The translations under genes were made by a program, and so were the position numbers. Shown piece by piece: positions 9,538-18,266 of a DNA stretch of 64,000 bases; position 1 is the first letter of the stretch, and every line of letters starts with the position of its first letter. This stretch comes from Aquimarina algicola (lineage in GTDB: Bacteria; Bacteroidota; Bacteroidia; Flavobacteriales; Flavobacteriaceae). Below the pieces are notes generated by a model, which was given only the letters and a program-made list of their open reading frames with translations, did no database searches and was not told the origin of the DNA. Location of the stretch: the NCBI RefSeq assembly GCF_006443095.1, contig NZ_VFWZ01000003.1, positions 310,001 through 374,000 of the forward strand, read 5' to 3'.

Positions 9538-11466
9538 TTATTCTTTAAAAATACTATCAGGATCGGTCAATTGATCTAATTGAGACCTCAATTCTTTATT
9601 GATAAGACTTATCCCTAATTGATAGGAAGCATTCATCCAACCAAAACCACTAGGTGTAATATAATCGAACTCGGTCCCTACATTACCATATTCTGCATAT
9701 ACTTTATGAGTACAATTCACAACATCATATTTTTCAGGTATTGTACCATTGTAGTCCACAGCATTTTTTGTGATCGTCCACAACCATCGATATATGAGTT
9801 CTTGGGCTTCTTCTTCATATCCATAATTAAGCAATCCTCTCCACATCATCATTTGGTGTGGCGCCCAACCATTGGGGAAATCCCATTGCCGTTGTGGAGC
9901 ATTTGGATTTGAATGATCTGCAATATCTCCTGTTCCTGCCAGCCCTCCTTTTTGCATCAGGTTTTTAAATAAATTCTTTACTAATGATGCTGCCTGATCT
10001 TCTGTACATAATCCAGCCCACAATGGATAGTAATTTGTTGTAGATTCTATTTGAGCCTGACTTTTTGTAACAAAATTATAATCATAGAATACTCCTACTT
10101 GTTCATTCCACATCAAAGCATTCATTAGTTTCTTGCGTTGTTCTGCTTTGCTAAGCCAATATGCAGCATTATATTTTTTATTTGCAACAGTAAAATTATC
10201 TTCAAATACATTCTTGATTAAGTAGGCAATATCTGTTTCATATTTATACAACGAACTATTTAATCCGACTGTATTAAGGTCAGCACAAACGGCATCGAGT
10301 CGATTAGAGGTATCGTGACCACTTTCTCTCATGGATCTATCATGCGTAAAATACTGATCGAGTTCTACATCCTTAATTCTTTCATCCTTATACTGCTCTA
10401 CAAAAGAATTAAAATCCAATTCATGTTTATCTGCATATTTTTTCAATACAACATCAAAATGTCCTTCTTCAGTTTCAGGAGGAATTCCTACCCCTTCTCC
10501 ATAAAAACGGTTAAGCCCTGTTGATGTTAACCGAACGTCTTTTTGCATCCAAACATTTTCATACTCCTGTATAACCATTTTTAATTGATCTGATATCCAT
10601 TCTTTTGAAATCTGGTGATTATGTTCATAGATTTCTTTGATCAGAGAACTAAAGAAGGGAGGTTGGGTTCGCGTAAGGTAATAGCTTCTGTTTGCGTTTA
10701 AGATTTTCCCATAGTGCTTTATTTGATAACTAAAATTTTCTGCCATGGCTATAGCAAGGTCGGCTCTACCATCAATAAGTAATCCTACTGACTCAAAATA
10801 GCTATCCCAACCATACATTTCATTAAACCTACCTCCCGGAACGACAAAAGGAACGCCTTTGACTTGTTGGTCTTTGTGTGTGTATGCTAGATTAAGAATT
10901 CCAGGTTTATCATTTATGCTTTTTACAAAATGTGGAGTAATCTCTTCTGGTAGTTTAACTACTTTTAATTTTGAGAATTCATTTTCTAACTCATTAAAAT
11001 ATCTAAATGCTATTGAATCCTGATGAGGAATATATAATCGAAGTGTATCTACATCAGACTTTGTATCCCCTAATACTTTTTCTAAACCTTTTTTATCAAT
11101 TGATCGTGTAAGATTATCCCAGTATCGAGTTTTGATCAAACGAGAAATCCTATAACTAGGCATTTCTTTTACTCTATCCAAACGAATTGTATCTTTTTCT
11201 TTTAAGATTGCTAGTTCTTGAAGAAGGTTTGACAAATGATACGTACCTTCTATTGTAGATGAAGTTCCCTTTGTATTTATAAAATCAAATTTTTTAGGTC
11301 CTTTGTCTTCAATTGTTATTTTCTTATCTCCATCAGTATCTTCTTGTTTTAGAAGATTATTCATGATCTCACTGTAGCGTATTGGTTCTTTGGTAGCTTC
11401 TTGTTTACAACTATTTAGTATAATTAAAGAAGATACAATGAGCATATATTTTAACTGAGTATTCAT
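9538..11466 (-). CDS. treA: Trehalase (glycoside hydrolase family 37), predicted lipoprotein
   Basis: GH37 trehalases split trehalose into two glucose molecules. Both family signatures are present: PGGRFNEMYGWDSY (around residue 210) and QWDFPNGWAPHQ (around residue 520). The start is chosen at the second of two adjacent ATGs because MNTQLKYMLIVSSLIILNSCKQ is a lipoprotein signal with a lipobox ending in Cys; a longer frame reaching 11532 would put a 22-residue leader before it. The mature protein is therefore probably tethered to a membrane on the periplasmic side. At 642 residues it is longer than soluble trehalases, with about 130 extra residues before the catalytic (alpha/alpha)6 barrel, including an acidic EF-hand-like stretch (EDTDGDKKITIED) that may bind calcium. 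Confidence 0.92.
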   Translation of the reverse strand: MNTQLKYMLIVSSLIILNSCKQEATKEPIRYSEIMNNLLKQEDTDGDKKITIEDKGPKKFDFINTKGTSSTIEGTYHLSNLLQELAILKEKDTIRLDRVKEMPSYRISRLIKTRYWDNLTRSIDKKGLEKVLGDTKSDVDTLRLYIPHQDSIAFRYFNELENEFSKLKVVKLPEEITPHFVKSINDKPGILNLAYTHKDQQVKGVPFVVPGGRFNEMYGWDSYFESVGLLIDGRADLAIAMAENFSYQIKHYGKILNANRSYYLTRTQPPFFSSLIKEIYEHNHQISKEWISDQLKMVIQEYENVWMQKDVRLTSTGLNRFYGEGVGIPPETEEGHFDVVLKKYADKHELDFNSFVEQYKDERIKDVELDQYFTHDRSMRESGHDTSNRLDAVCADLNTVGLNSSLYKYETDIAYLIKNVFEDNFTVANKKYNAAYWLSKAEQRKKLMNALMWNEQVGVFYDYNFVTKSQAQIESTTNYYPLWAGLCTEDQAASLVKNLFKNLMQKGGLAGTGDIADHSNPNAPQRQWDFPNGWAPHQMMMWRGLLNYGYEEEAQELIYRWLWTITKNAVDYNGTIPEKYDVVNCTHKVYAEYGNVGTEFDYITPSGFGWMNASYQLGISLINKELRSQLDQLTDPDSIFKE

Positions 11467-11594
11467 CATTTTTGTTGGTATTGTTAAAAGAAACAAGTAA
11501 TAAAAATAATGATAAAGTTGTACAATCCTCATGTCACCACTATATTCTTAGTATTTTTTCAGATTTGTAATGTACAAAATAGAAATTCGAGCAT

Positions 11595-12521
11595 TTACTC
11601 TCCTAAAAACTTGATATTTCTCTGCAATCCAGAAAATTTGGTTCGTTTTACAGCAGATTTTTGAAATATTTTTGAGAAAACTTCTTGTGTAATTTCCTGC
11701 CAATCTTTTTTAGACATTTCTAATAATTCCGGCTTTGGGTTAAAAAGAGGTTCATTATGTGGTTTAGAAAATCGATTCCATGGACATACATCTTGACATA
11801 CATCACAACCAAACATCCAATCATCAAATTTATTTTTATAACCTGAAGGGATTTCATCTTTGAGTTCAATTGTAAAATAAGAGATACATTTACTTCCATC
11901 TACCACATAGGGTTCTACAATTGCCTGGGTAGGACAGGCATCTATACAAGCTGTACAGGTACCGCAATGATCGGTTACAGGGGTGTCATATTCTAGTTCG
12001 AGATCGATGATCAATTCTGCAATAAAATAAAAAGACCCTACTTGCCTTGTAAGTAAATTGCTATTTTTACCAATCCATCCCAAACCGCTTTTTGCGGCCC
12101 ATGCCTTATCGAGAACCGGAGCAGAATCAACAAAAGCACGACCATGTACGTCTCCTATTTCTTCTTGTATAAAAAATAAGAGTTGTTTTAATTTATCTTT
12201 AATAACAAAATGATAATCTGTGCCATATGCGTATTTTGATATTTTGGGCGCTTCAGGATCTTGCTGTCCGGCAGAAGGAAAATAATTAAGTAGTAATGAA
12301 ACGACACTTTTAGAACCCTCAACCAATTTGGTAGGATCAAGACGCTTATCAAAATGGTTTTCCATATACTTCATCTCTCCATGCATATTCTGATTAAGCC
12401 ATTTTTCTAACCGAGGTGCTTCTTGTTCTAGAAATTCTGCTTTAGAAACGCCACAAGACAAAAAACCAAGCCGTTTGGCTTTGTCTTTGATCAATTGGGT
12501 ATATTGCGTTTTAGAATTCAC
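11595..12521 (-). CDS. queG: Epoxyqueuosine reductase QueG
   Basis: QueG is a cobalamin- and iron-sulfur-dependent enzyme that performs the last step of queuosine synthesis, reducing epoxyqueuosine in the tRNA wobble position. The 308-residue product carries two ferredoxin-like cluster motifs, [12 protein letters not shown] and [11 protein letters not shown], and the QueG stretch [20 protein letters not shown]. The start is GTG, overlapping the stop of the upstream channel gene in the sequence GTGA, so the two are translationally coupled. No other queuosine synthesis gene is nearby; the QueC-like protein at 59047-60411 belongs to a defence system. Confidence 0.97.
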   Translation of the reverse strand: MNSKTQYTQLIKDKAKRLGFLSCGVSKAEFLEQEAPRLEKWLNQNMHGEMKYMENHFDKRLDPTKLVEGSKSVVSLLLNYFPSAGQQDPEAPKISKYAYGTDYHFVIKDKLKQLLFFIQEEIGDVHGRAFVDSAPVLDKAWAAKSGLGWIGKNSNLLTRQVGSFYFIAELIIDLELEYDTPVTDHCGTCTACIDACPTQAIVEPYVVDGSKCISYFTIELKDEIPSGYKNKFDDWMFGCDVCQDVCPWNRFSKPHNEPLFNPKPELLEMSKKDWQEITQEVFSKIFQKSAVKRTKFSGLQRNIKFLGE

Positions 12522-13051
12522 TTTGATTTGTTTTCTTCTTCATATTGCCTCTCGGTAACATCTCCCATAATCTGAATTCCTTTTTGTATAACCAAAGAAG
12601 TAGGTAACACAATGCTTTCGCCACGATCAGTAATCATAAATAAATAAAACCCTGTGATATCTTTGACTTGTCCTGTCCAATTAAAATCTTTATCCAAAAC
12701 ACGAATGCGATCTCCTATTCTAACAGGATGGCTAAAAAATAATATAATACTTGCAGTAAGATTTGATAAGATAGACCATTGCGCAAAAAATGCAATCCCA
12801 AGTATTGCTAAAATTGAAGAAATAAAAACCGTAAATTGTTCTAAATTAACTCCCCATATGACTACTATTGCAATGGCTGCTCCTGTATAATGAAACAGAT
12901 AAGACAGGTTAATGATCGTTCTTCTCCTATTTGGGTTTATCGATCGTAGTACCGAGAATTTTTTGATCACTCTTTTTGTCATTAATAAAATCAAAAATAG
13001 CATCAATACTATAGCAGCAGTAAATAAAATTTCGTCTCTATGATCGATCAT
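12518..13051 (-). CDS. Small MscS-family mechanosensitive channel
   Basis: The 177-residue product contains about three transmembrane helices followed by the MscS beta domain ([25 protein letters not shown], then [19 protein letters not shown]). It is much shorter than classical MscS (about 286 residues) and ends soon after the beta domain, lacking most of the C-terminal alpha/beta cage. Proteins of this short type are common in flavobacteria and are presumed to open under membrane tension or to conduct small ions. The stop overlaps the queG start by 4 bp, making a two-gene operon although the functions seem unrelated. Confidence 0.85.
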   Translation of the reverse strand: MIDHRDEILFTAAIVLMLFLILLMTKRVIKKFSVLRSINPNRRRTIINLSYLFHYTGAAIAIVVIWGVNLEQFTVFISSILAILGIAFFAQWSILSNLTASIILFFSHPVRIGDRIRVLDKDFNWTGQVKDITGFYLFMITDRGESIVLPTSLVIQKGIQIMGDVTERQYEEENKSK

Positions 13052-13356
13052 AACAGGAGGATTGTAAAAGCGGCTAATAATGCTGTAAAAATACCAAATA
13101 GACGATTAAAAGAAATGATATATCTTATTATTGTAGAAAAAATAATTGTTTTTTTAGGTTTTGATATTTGAAATGGGAACATTATACAAACCACATGGTA
13201 ACAAAAACAACTACATTTCAAATCTTTGGATTGCCATATATGATTCTAGAAACATTAAAACCTTTAAGTTTGTAAAAAATAGAATCAGAATATGTGTATT
13301 GGTACATGTATTGAATTGTTGTAACATATTAAATCTGAATTGTGGAATTAAGTCAA
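13052..13356. other. Intergenic region at the left edge of the accessory island
   Basis: About 305 bp without a convincing gene. It contains an inverted repeat, ATTTGAAATG at 13166-13175 and CATTTCAAAT at 13214-13223. Short open frames on either strand have no recognisable features. This is where the minus-strand chromosomal genes end and the plus-strand accessory genes begin. Confidence 0.4.
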
Positions 13357-13689
13357 ATGCATAAACAAAAATTAAAATGGACAACTCGAATGGCATTCGC
13401 AAGTTGTGGAATTTTACTTTTTGCACTTGGAATTAACTTCCTTCGAGAACCTCTGTTAGGAATTAAAGAAGGTTATGCACCACACAATTTCGGATTTAAC
13501 TTCATCTTTTTTATACCTTCTATGTTAGCTGCTCTTATTCTTGGTTTAGCTGTAGTAGGACGGATAATAAAGCACTGGAAGACATGGAGAGATCTGAACA
13601 AAAAATGGATTTTGATCGGAATGTCAATACCAGCAATCGGACTTTGGACATTTATGATTGTTAGAATGATTATTATTGTAACTGAATAA
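13357..13689 (+). CDS. Small integral membrane protein, unknown function
   Basis: The 110-residue product has three predicted transmembrane helices (around AFASCGILLFALGINFL, FIPSMLAALILGLAVVG and WILIGMSIPAIGLWTFMIV) and short charged loops (RIIKHWKTWRDLNKKW). I do not recognise the family. An ATG at 13357 is preferred over an in-frame GTG five codons upstream. It is the first gene of the plus-strand island and is followed immediately by a structured repeat at 13704-13798, as expected of a mobile gene cassette. Function cannot be stated. Confidence 0.6.
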   Translation: MHKQKLKWTTRMAFASCGILLFALGINFLREPLLGIKEGYAPHNFGFNFIFFIPSMLAALILGLAVVGRIIKHWKTWRDLNKKWILIGMSIPAIGLWTFMIVRMIIIVTE

Positions 13690-13703
13690 ACAAAAAATAT
13701 ATC

Positions 13704-13798
13704 ACAACAAATTGTATAGCTTATTACAGCTGGATTCCTTATTGGAATGTTTCCTTCGGAAAATTAAGCAACAAGCCATACACAAAACGTTACAACAC
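13704..13798 (+). repeat. attC-like imperfect inverted repeat between small genes
   Basis: About 95 bp fold as an imperfect hairpin: the left arm around ATTGTATAGCTTATTACA (13711-13728) pairs with the right arm around GCAACAAGCCATACACAA (13769-13786). Internal small stems (GGATTCC/GGAAT) are present, and the right end reads AAACGTTACAAC. Cassette-associated repeats of this general design, with conserved arms and a variable middle ending in AACGTT just before the next start codon, recur in Bacteroidota. The attC interpretation is an inference; no integron integrase is in the window. Confidence 0.45.
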
Positions 13799-13804
13799 AC
13801 TACT

Positions 13805-14326
13805 ATGAAAAAAGAAATAATTCCAATATTGATCAGTATTCTTCTCCTACTCTACTCAATCGGAATTACACTCCTCACAAATTATGTACTGAATTATAAG
13901 CATTACTTAGGAATAAGTCTCATTGGAATCTCCACAATACTTTATTTCAAGAACAAAAAATTGTTTGCTTATATATTCGGATTGACATTAGTACTCGGAA
14001 TTACAAACTTAATTGACATTTATTATTCGAACATTATATTTAGTATCGGTCCTATTAACTTCAACCCAATCTTTTTAGCTTTGTTAATTATATTCCTTGC
14101 CCTGAATAAAGAGCAATTAAACGAAATGTTTCCTGAAAAAGAATTGACTGAACAAGAGTTAGCTGACAAAAATATTGAAGCGGAAAAGCTAATTAAAAGT
14201 TACCAACTAAAGTTCAAATCGAAACCTGAATCGGAATTGAAAAATATTGCGGACGAAAATAGCGGATATGTGAATGAAGCAAAAACTGCAGCGCAACGTA
14301 TTCTAAAAGCAAAAAACGTGCTCTAA
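13805..14326 (+). CDS. Membrane protein of unknown function with charged C-terminal tail
   Basis: The start is placed at ATG 13805; a longer frame begins at 13712 but its first 31 codons lie inside the structured repeat. The 173-residue product has four predicted transmembrane helices (from IIPILISILLLLYSIGITLL to FNPIFLALLIIFLAL), then a soluble acidic tail (EKELTEQELADKNIEAEKLI) ending in an alpha-helical segment rich in Ala, Lys and Glu. It is not a family I recognise. It follows a possible cassette repeat and is followed by another repeat at 14339, so it may be a single-gene cassette. Confidence 0.6.
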   Translation: MKKEIIPILISILLLLYSIGITLLTNYVLNYKHYLGISLIGISTILYFKNKKLFAYIFGLTLVLGITNLIDIYYSNIIFSIGPINFNPIFLALLIIFLALNKEQLNEMFPEKELTEQELADKNIEAEKLIKSYQLKFKSKPESELKNIADENSGYVNEAKTAAQRILKAKNVL

Positions 14327-14338
14327 CAACCTACATTT

Positions 14339-14468
14339 GACCATAGCAATTAATTGGTTAATCGAAAGTTGTTGTAGTTTCGATAAAGTTCTGAATTTTT
14401 ATAAGTTTAACAATAAATAAAAATTCACAGAAAACCGAAAAGCTAGGTAACATTTTGCGCTACTACGA
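14339..14468 (+). repeat. Long dispersed repeat, copy 1
   Basis: This roughly 130-bp non-coding segment is homologous to 15965-16095. The best conserved block is CATAGCAATTAATTGGTTAA here against CATAGCAGCTAATTGATTAA there. Conserved blocks also occur at CAGAAAA and ATTTTGCGCTAC. It separates two island genes and ends close to the start of the next one. Confidence 0.6.
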
Positions 14469-14505
14469 CACATACATTTAGCGTTGTGCATAATTAAAAC
14501 AAACT

Positions 14506-15363
14506 ATGAAAATAATATTTTTAGTATTAATATTCATTTCAACTATTGGATTAGCTCAAGATAATCCAACAAAATTAAAATTTGACAAAAAATATTATGA
14601 AGCGGTTGATAAATGAGTTGCATTTCCCAAAAATGAAACAGATTCGACATTCTATTATGGATTTATATACATAGACGAACAAGCAGGATTTACTTACCAA
14701 TTAGGAAATACTTTTAAAATCGACAGTTTAAATAATTACTTACCAAAGGCAATTGACTCAACTGTTAATTCAAAATATAGAATTGAACAAAATTGGAAAC
14801 CTGTTTCAATCATCCCAAAAGAAAAACTTAGCGAATTAAATTTACCTGCTGAACCCAGTTGGTTAAAATATTATAAAGAAAATAGCAATAAAGTCTCATA
14901 TTTAAAAAATATTGGATACCATTATAATCATGTTGGTGCTAGTGAACTAGCCCTAGACCCTCTTCTAAAAGCTTATGATATAGAGCCACATTTTGACGGT
15001 CTTGAATTTGAATTATCTTTTGCCTATAACCATTTAGGACAATATGAAAAAGCAATTCTAATTTTAAAAAGGGCCATTGAAAACAATCCTAAATACTTTT
15101 ATTTCTATAGAGAATTAGGGTTTTCCTATAAGAATTTGAACAGAATTGAAAAGGCTGAAAAAACATATCGTAAGGGAATTAAAATGTCCAATAATAATTT
15201 TGAAAAAAGTGAAATGGCAATAAATATGGCTCAATCATATTTTGAATTGAGAAACAAAGAAAAATTTGACGAATGGGCAAAATTGACTAAAAAATATGCT
15301 AAAAAAGGTTCAAGATATGCTCAGTTCATTGACTTATTTGAGCAAAAGTGGAACGAAAAATAA
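14506..15363 (+). pseudogene. Exported TPR-repeat protein gene broken by one nonsense codon
   Basis: The reading frame starts with a signal peptide (MKIIFLVLIFISTIGLAQ) and would encode 285 residues, but codon 37 is TGA (14614-14616). A single change from TGG would restore a continuous frame. The frame stays open for 248 codons after it. The second half contains tetratricopeptide repeats (HVGASELALDPLLKAYDIEP, HLGQYEKAILILKRAIENNP, NRIEKAEKTYRKGIKMS). It would have been a periplasmic or surface protein mediating protein contacts. Only an internal restart could make part of it now. A sequencing error or a very recent mutation would look the same. Confidence 0.75.
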
Positions 15364-15459
15364 GTATAAACAGCATGACTTATAAAATAACCGATATCAA
15401 GTAAAAGAAAGAAAACTCCCAAAATATTAAAGTTGAAAACCTTACTATAATATAAATTT

Positions 15460-15936
15460 ATGCCGAGAATTGAGTTAAGAACTGAAATTAAAGCCATTAA
15501 AGAAGTAGTTTTCGACCTCTCTCGAAGTATTGACTTACATAAAATATCAACTGAACATACGAATGAAACTGCAATTGCAGGAACAACAAGTGGGTTAATA
15601 GGAATGAACGAAAGCGTAACTTGGCGAGCAAAACATTTTGGAATTTATCAGAATTTGACTTCCAAAATAACTGAATTTGACCGACCGAATTACTTTTCGG
15701 ATGAAATGGTTAGTGGAGCATTCAGCGAATTTAAACACGAACATCACTTTGAGGATTCAAACGACGGAACGTTGATGATTGATCTTTTTGATTATAAATC
15801 ACCACTTGGAGTTTTAGGTAAGTTAGCCGATAAAATATTTCTCGAAAAATATATGACTGATTTACTAACTGAACGGAATCGAATTGTAAAAGAGTATGCC
15901 GAATCAGACAAATGGAAACAAGTATTAACCAAATAA
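15460..15936 (+). CDS. SRPBCC-superfamily protein
   Basis: The 158-residue protein starts MPRIELRTEIKAIKEVVFDLSRSIDLH and contains the helix-grip pattern of SRPBCC/polyketide-cyclase-like proteins: an early helix of the hxxxFDLSRSIDxH type, a central strand region with GMNESVTWRAKHFG, and a C-terminal long helix ending in LLTERNRIVKEYAES. Such proteins bind hydrophobic ligands in a cavity; the ligand cannot be predicted. There is no signal peptide, so it is cytoplasmic. It stands alone between cassette-like repeats in the island. Confidence 0.8.
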   Translation: MPRIELRTEIKAIKEVVFDLSRSIDLHKISTEHTNETAIAGTTSGLIGMNESVTWRAKHFGIYQNLTSKITEFDRPNYFSDEMVSGAFSEFKHEHHFEDSNDGTLMIDLFDYKSPLGVLGKLADKIFLEKYMTDLLTERNRIVKEYAESDKWKQVLTK

Positions 15937-15964
15937 AAAGTACATATGACAACAAAATATATGT

Positions 15965-16095
15965 GATCATAGCAGCTAATTGATTAATCGAATAGTTCAT
16001 GTATATTTGATAAGGCGAAATGCTTGCAAAAGATAAAAGTTAGCAATCAATGCGCAGAAAAATCAAAAAATACTTGAATATTTTAGCTACGTTTC
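15965..16095 (+). repeat. Long dispersed repeat, copy 2
   Basis: Second copy of the repeat at 14339-14468, lying between the SRPBCC gene and the hydrolase gene. About 24 of the first 28 positions match copy 1, then identity falls but blocks remain aligned (GCGCAGAAAA and ATTTTAGCTAC). The start is preceded by a small inverted repeat, ACATATG and ATATATGT. Confidence 0.6.
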
Positions 16096-16133
16096 ATGCA
16101 TGCACTTTTTGTCTGTCATTAAAGCAAATTTGA

Positions 16134-17144
16134 ATGATAAAAAAGATAAAGAAATTTCTTAAAAAGTTTTTTCAAATTATTGGGATATTACTAGTACTAA
16201 TTATTTTAGCCGGTTTGGGGTTTCGTTTGCTTGGTCCTGAATCTCATAATCCAGAAGGGAAACTCATTGATGTTGATGGCACTAGATTACATATAAATGT
16301 TTCTGGAATAAAAAACAACAAACCTACTATTATTATAGAAGGCGGCGCAAGTGCATCAACAGAATATTATCACTGGCTAAACGAAGGACTAAAAGATAGT
16401 TTGAGAGTTATTAGGTATGATCGCGCAGGAAATGGATATAGCGATTTAAGCGATAAATCTCGTAACGCAGAAACAATTGCAAAAGAGCTACATCAACTTC
16501 TAGAAAAAGCCGGAGAAAAACCACCCTATATCTTAGCAGGACATTCAATGGGAGGGCCATATATTCGCGTTTTTACAAAGCTCTATCCAGATGAAGTTCA
16601 AGCGTTAGTTTTTATAGATGCTACGCATCCAGAACAAGTTGAAAGGTTAAACGCTGCATCAAAATCTTCATTTAGATTTAAAACCACACTTTTTCTATTG
16701 AATACGGCTGCCTTTTTTTCAGATCTAGGTGTTATAGGACTTTTTGAGAGTTTTTCAGAACCATTATTAGCTGGTCATGGATTACCAAACGAAATCAATG
16801 AGAGAACGAGAGATTTTGTATTGAACGGTAAACGTACAAGAGCATATAAAAGAGAGATTGAAAGCTATCATTCTTCACTAAAAAGTGCAAGTACGGCTAA
16901 TGATTTTGGCTCATTGCCTATCAAGGTTTTTACTGCAATTGAAATTGACAAAGAAGCGTATCGTAAAAGTGGGATTGATCCCGATAATTTTTTAAATGAG
17001 AAAATATTAACACAAAAAGAGTTTATCCAATTATCAACCGATGGCGAACAATTTCTTATTAATGGCAACCATCAAACAATTTTCACAAAAAAAGAAAACG
17101 CAGATTTCATAAATAAAGAAATACTTAAACTTGTAAGAAAATAA
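16134..17144 (+). CDS. Membrane-anchored alpha/beta-fold hydrolase
   Basis: The 336-residue product has an N-terminal membrane helix after a lysine-rich start (FFQIIGILLVLIILAGLGF, residues 12-30), followed by an alpha/beta hydrolase domain. The nucleophile elbow is GHSMGG (136-141, Ser138), preceded by YDRAGNGYSD (95-104) and followed by an acid-bearing stretch FIDATHPEQ. The likely catalytic histidine is in NGNHQTIF near residue 312. The substrate is unknown; the family includes esterases and haloperoxidase-like enzymes. The active site presumably faces the periplasm. It follows repeat copy 2 and is not clearly linked to the next gene. Confidence 0.85.
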   Translation: MIKKIKKFLKKFFQIIGILLVLIILAGLGFRLLGPESHNPEGKLIDVDGTRLHINVSGIKNNKPTIIIEGGASASTEYYHWLNEGLKDSLRVIRYDRAGNGYSDLSDKSRNAETIAKELHQLLEKAGEKPPYILAGHSMGGPYIRVFTKLYPDEVQALVFIDATHPEQVERLNAASKSSFRFKTTLFLLNTAAFFSDLGVIGLFESFSEPLLAGHGLPNEINERTRDFVLNGKRTRAYKREIESYHSSLKSASTANDFGSLPIKVFTAIEIDKEAYRKSGIDPDNFLNEKILTQKEFIQLSTDGEQFLINGNHQTIFTKKENADFINKEILKLVRK

Positions 17145-17325
17145 AAAATTAAAAAAGTAACAAGTACAACAATAGTCATAAATAATTGCTCATTCTCGTC
17201 TATTTTGGGAATTCCATAAGAATCTCCAACTTACTATGTGATTATTAAGTTGAGTGCAAATTCATACAATCATTCACAACCGAGATCATTAACAATAACA
17301 AAACCCCATTAAGATCAACAAAAGG

Positions 17326-18177
17326 ATGAATCGTGAAATAATAGACATACAAGATTATACGATCCTATTGGAAGAGGCTTCTACCAACACCAATTCAATC
17401 GATTCATGTTTTTTTGACGAACCTGTAATTGCTATAGCTTTTTATGGTGCTGGAGATGTTGGTCTAAAAGTAAAATTTGAGGAAAAAATTAAAGAATTCA
17501 ATCATACCAAAGGTATGGTGCTCTCTTTTTATGCAGATAATAAAGTAGAATTTGAACATCACGTTTCTAAACATAAATCGCTAAAATGTTTAGTGATAGC
17601 AACAACCATTAGAAACATTGACAAATTACCTAATGGTGAAGGTCACTTTTTGGAAAAGTTTTTACATCAGTTAGTACACCCAAAAGATCATTATGTCGAA
17701 GGCCCGGTATTTAATATGAGTCCAGAAATGTTTCAAATAGTTGAACAGTTTTTCAGCAATACATATCAAAGTGAAATTAAAATGCTGTTTTATAAAAGCC
17801 ATATGACAGCTTTACTTTCTCACTATTTTGGACAATTGGCAAAACAGCAAAATACAAAACTTAACACTTCTCAACTTCAAAAAATTAATCTAGCCCAAGA
17901 AATATTAGTATCCAATTTAGATAATCCTCCTTCTTTAACAGAATTAGCACATAGAATCGGAACCAATACCAATAAGCTAAAAATAGAATTCAAAGCGCAG
18001 TTTGGTGTCCCTGTTTTCAAATACTTACAAAACAAACGTTTAACAAAAGCTTACAACTTAATAAAGAACGAACAAAAAACTATTCAAGAAGCGGCCTGGG
18101 CCGTTGGTTACGATAGTTTAGGTTCTTTCTCTAACGCCTTCGAAAAAAAATTTGGCTATAGACCTAGTCAAGTATAA
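17326..18177 (+). CDS. AraC-family transcriptional regulator
   Basis: The 283-residue protein has an unassigned N-terminal sensing half and a C-terminal AraC DNA-binding domain (about 195-283) with two helix-turn-helix units: LTELAHRIGTNTNKLKIEFK and TIQEAAWAVGYDSLGSFSNA, ending in the typical KKFGYRPSQ. It is followed 89 bp later on the same strand by an NmrA-like oxidoreductase gene with its own -7-like element, so this regulator is a good candidate to control that gene. Whether it senses a small molecule is not visible. Confidence 0.9.
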   Translation: MNREIIDIQDYTILLEEASTNTNSIDSCFFDEPVIAIAFYGAGDVGLKVKFEEKIKEFNHTKGMVLSFYADNKVEFEHHVSKHKSLKCLVIATTIRNIDKLPNGEGHFLEKFLHQLVHPKDHYVEGPVFNMSPEMFQIVEQFFSNTYQSEIKMLFYKSHMTALLSHYFGQLAKQQNTKLNTSQLQKINLAQEILVSNLDNPPSLTELAHRIGTNTNKLKIEFKAQFGVPVFKYLQNKRLTKAYNLIKNEQKTIQEAAWAVGYDSLGSFSNAFEKKFGYRPSQV

Positions 18178-18235
18178 AATTCTTTTCGAATAAATCATAA
18201 TTCTTTTTGAATAAGTTACTGGTTTACAGCAACTA

Positions 18236-18243
18236 TAGATTTG
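18236..18243 (+). promoter_or_regulatory. Candidate -7 element upstream of the NmrA-like gene
   Basis: TAGATTTG matches the Bacteroidota TAnnTTTG element and lies 24 bp before the ATG at 18267. The nearest upstream TTG (18207-18209) is 26 bp away, longer than the usual spacing, so this may be an activated promoter, possibly by the AraC protein next door. Confidence 0.4.
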
Positions 18244-18266
18244 CATCATAATTTGAACAATTTATT

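Noticed and set aside
13211..13426. Minus-strand 71-codon frame and plus-strand 13161-13364 frame
   Set aside because: They overlap each other and the better supported membrane-protein gene at 13357; no family or signal.
14614..14616. In-frame TGA as selenocysteine or reassigned codon
   Set aside because: No selenocysteine machinery or downstream structural element is seen, and the genes around use TGA as stop; tryptophan loss is simpler.
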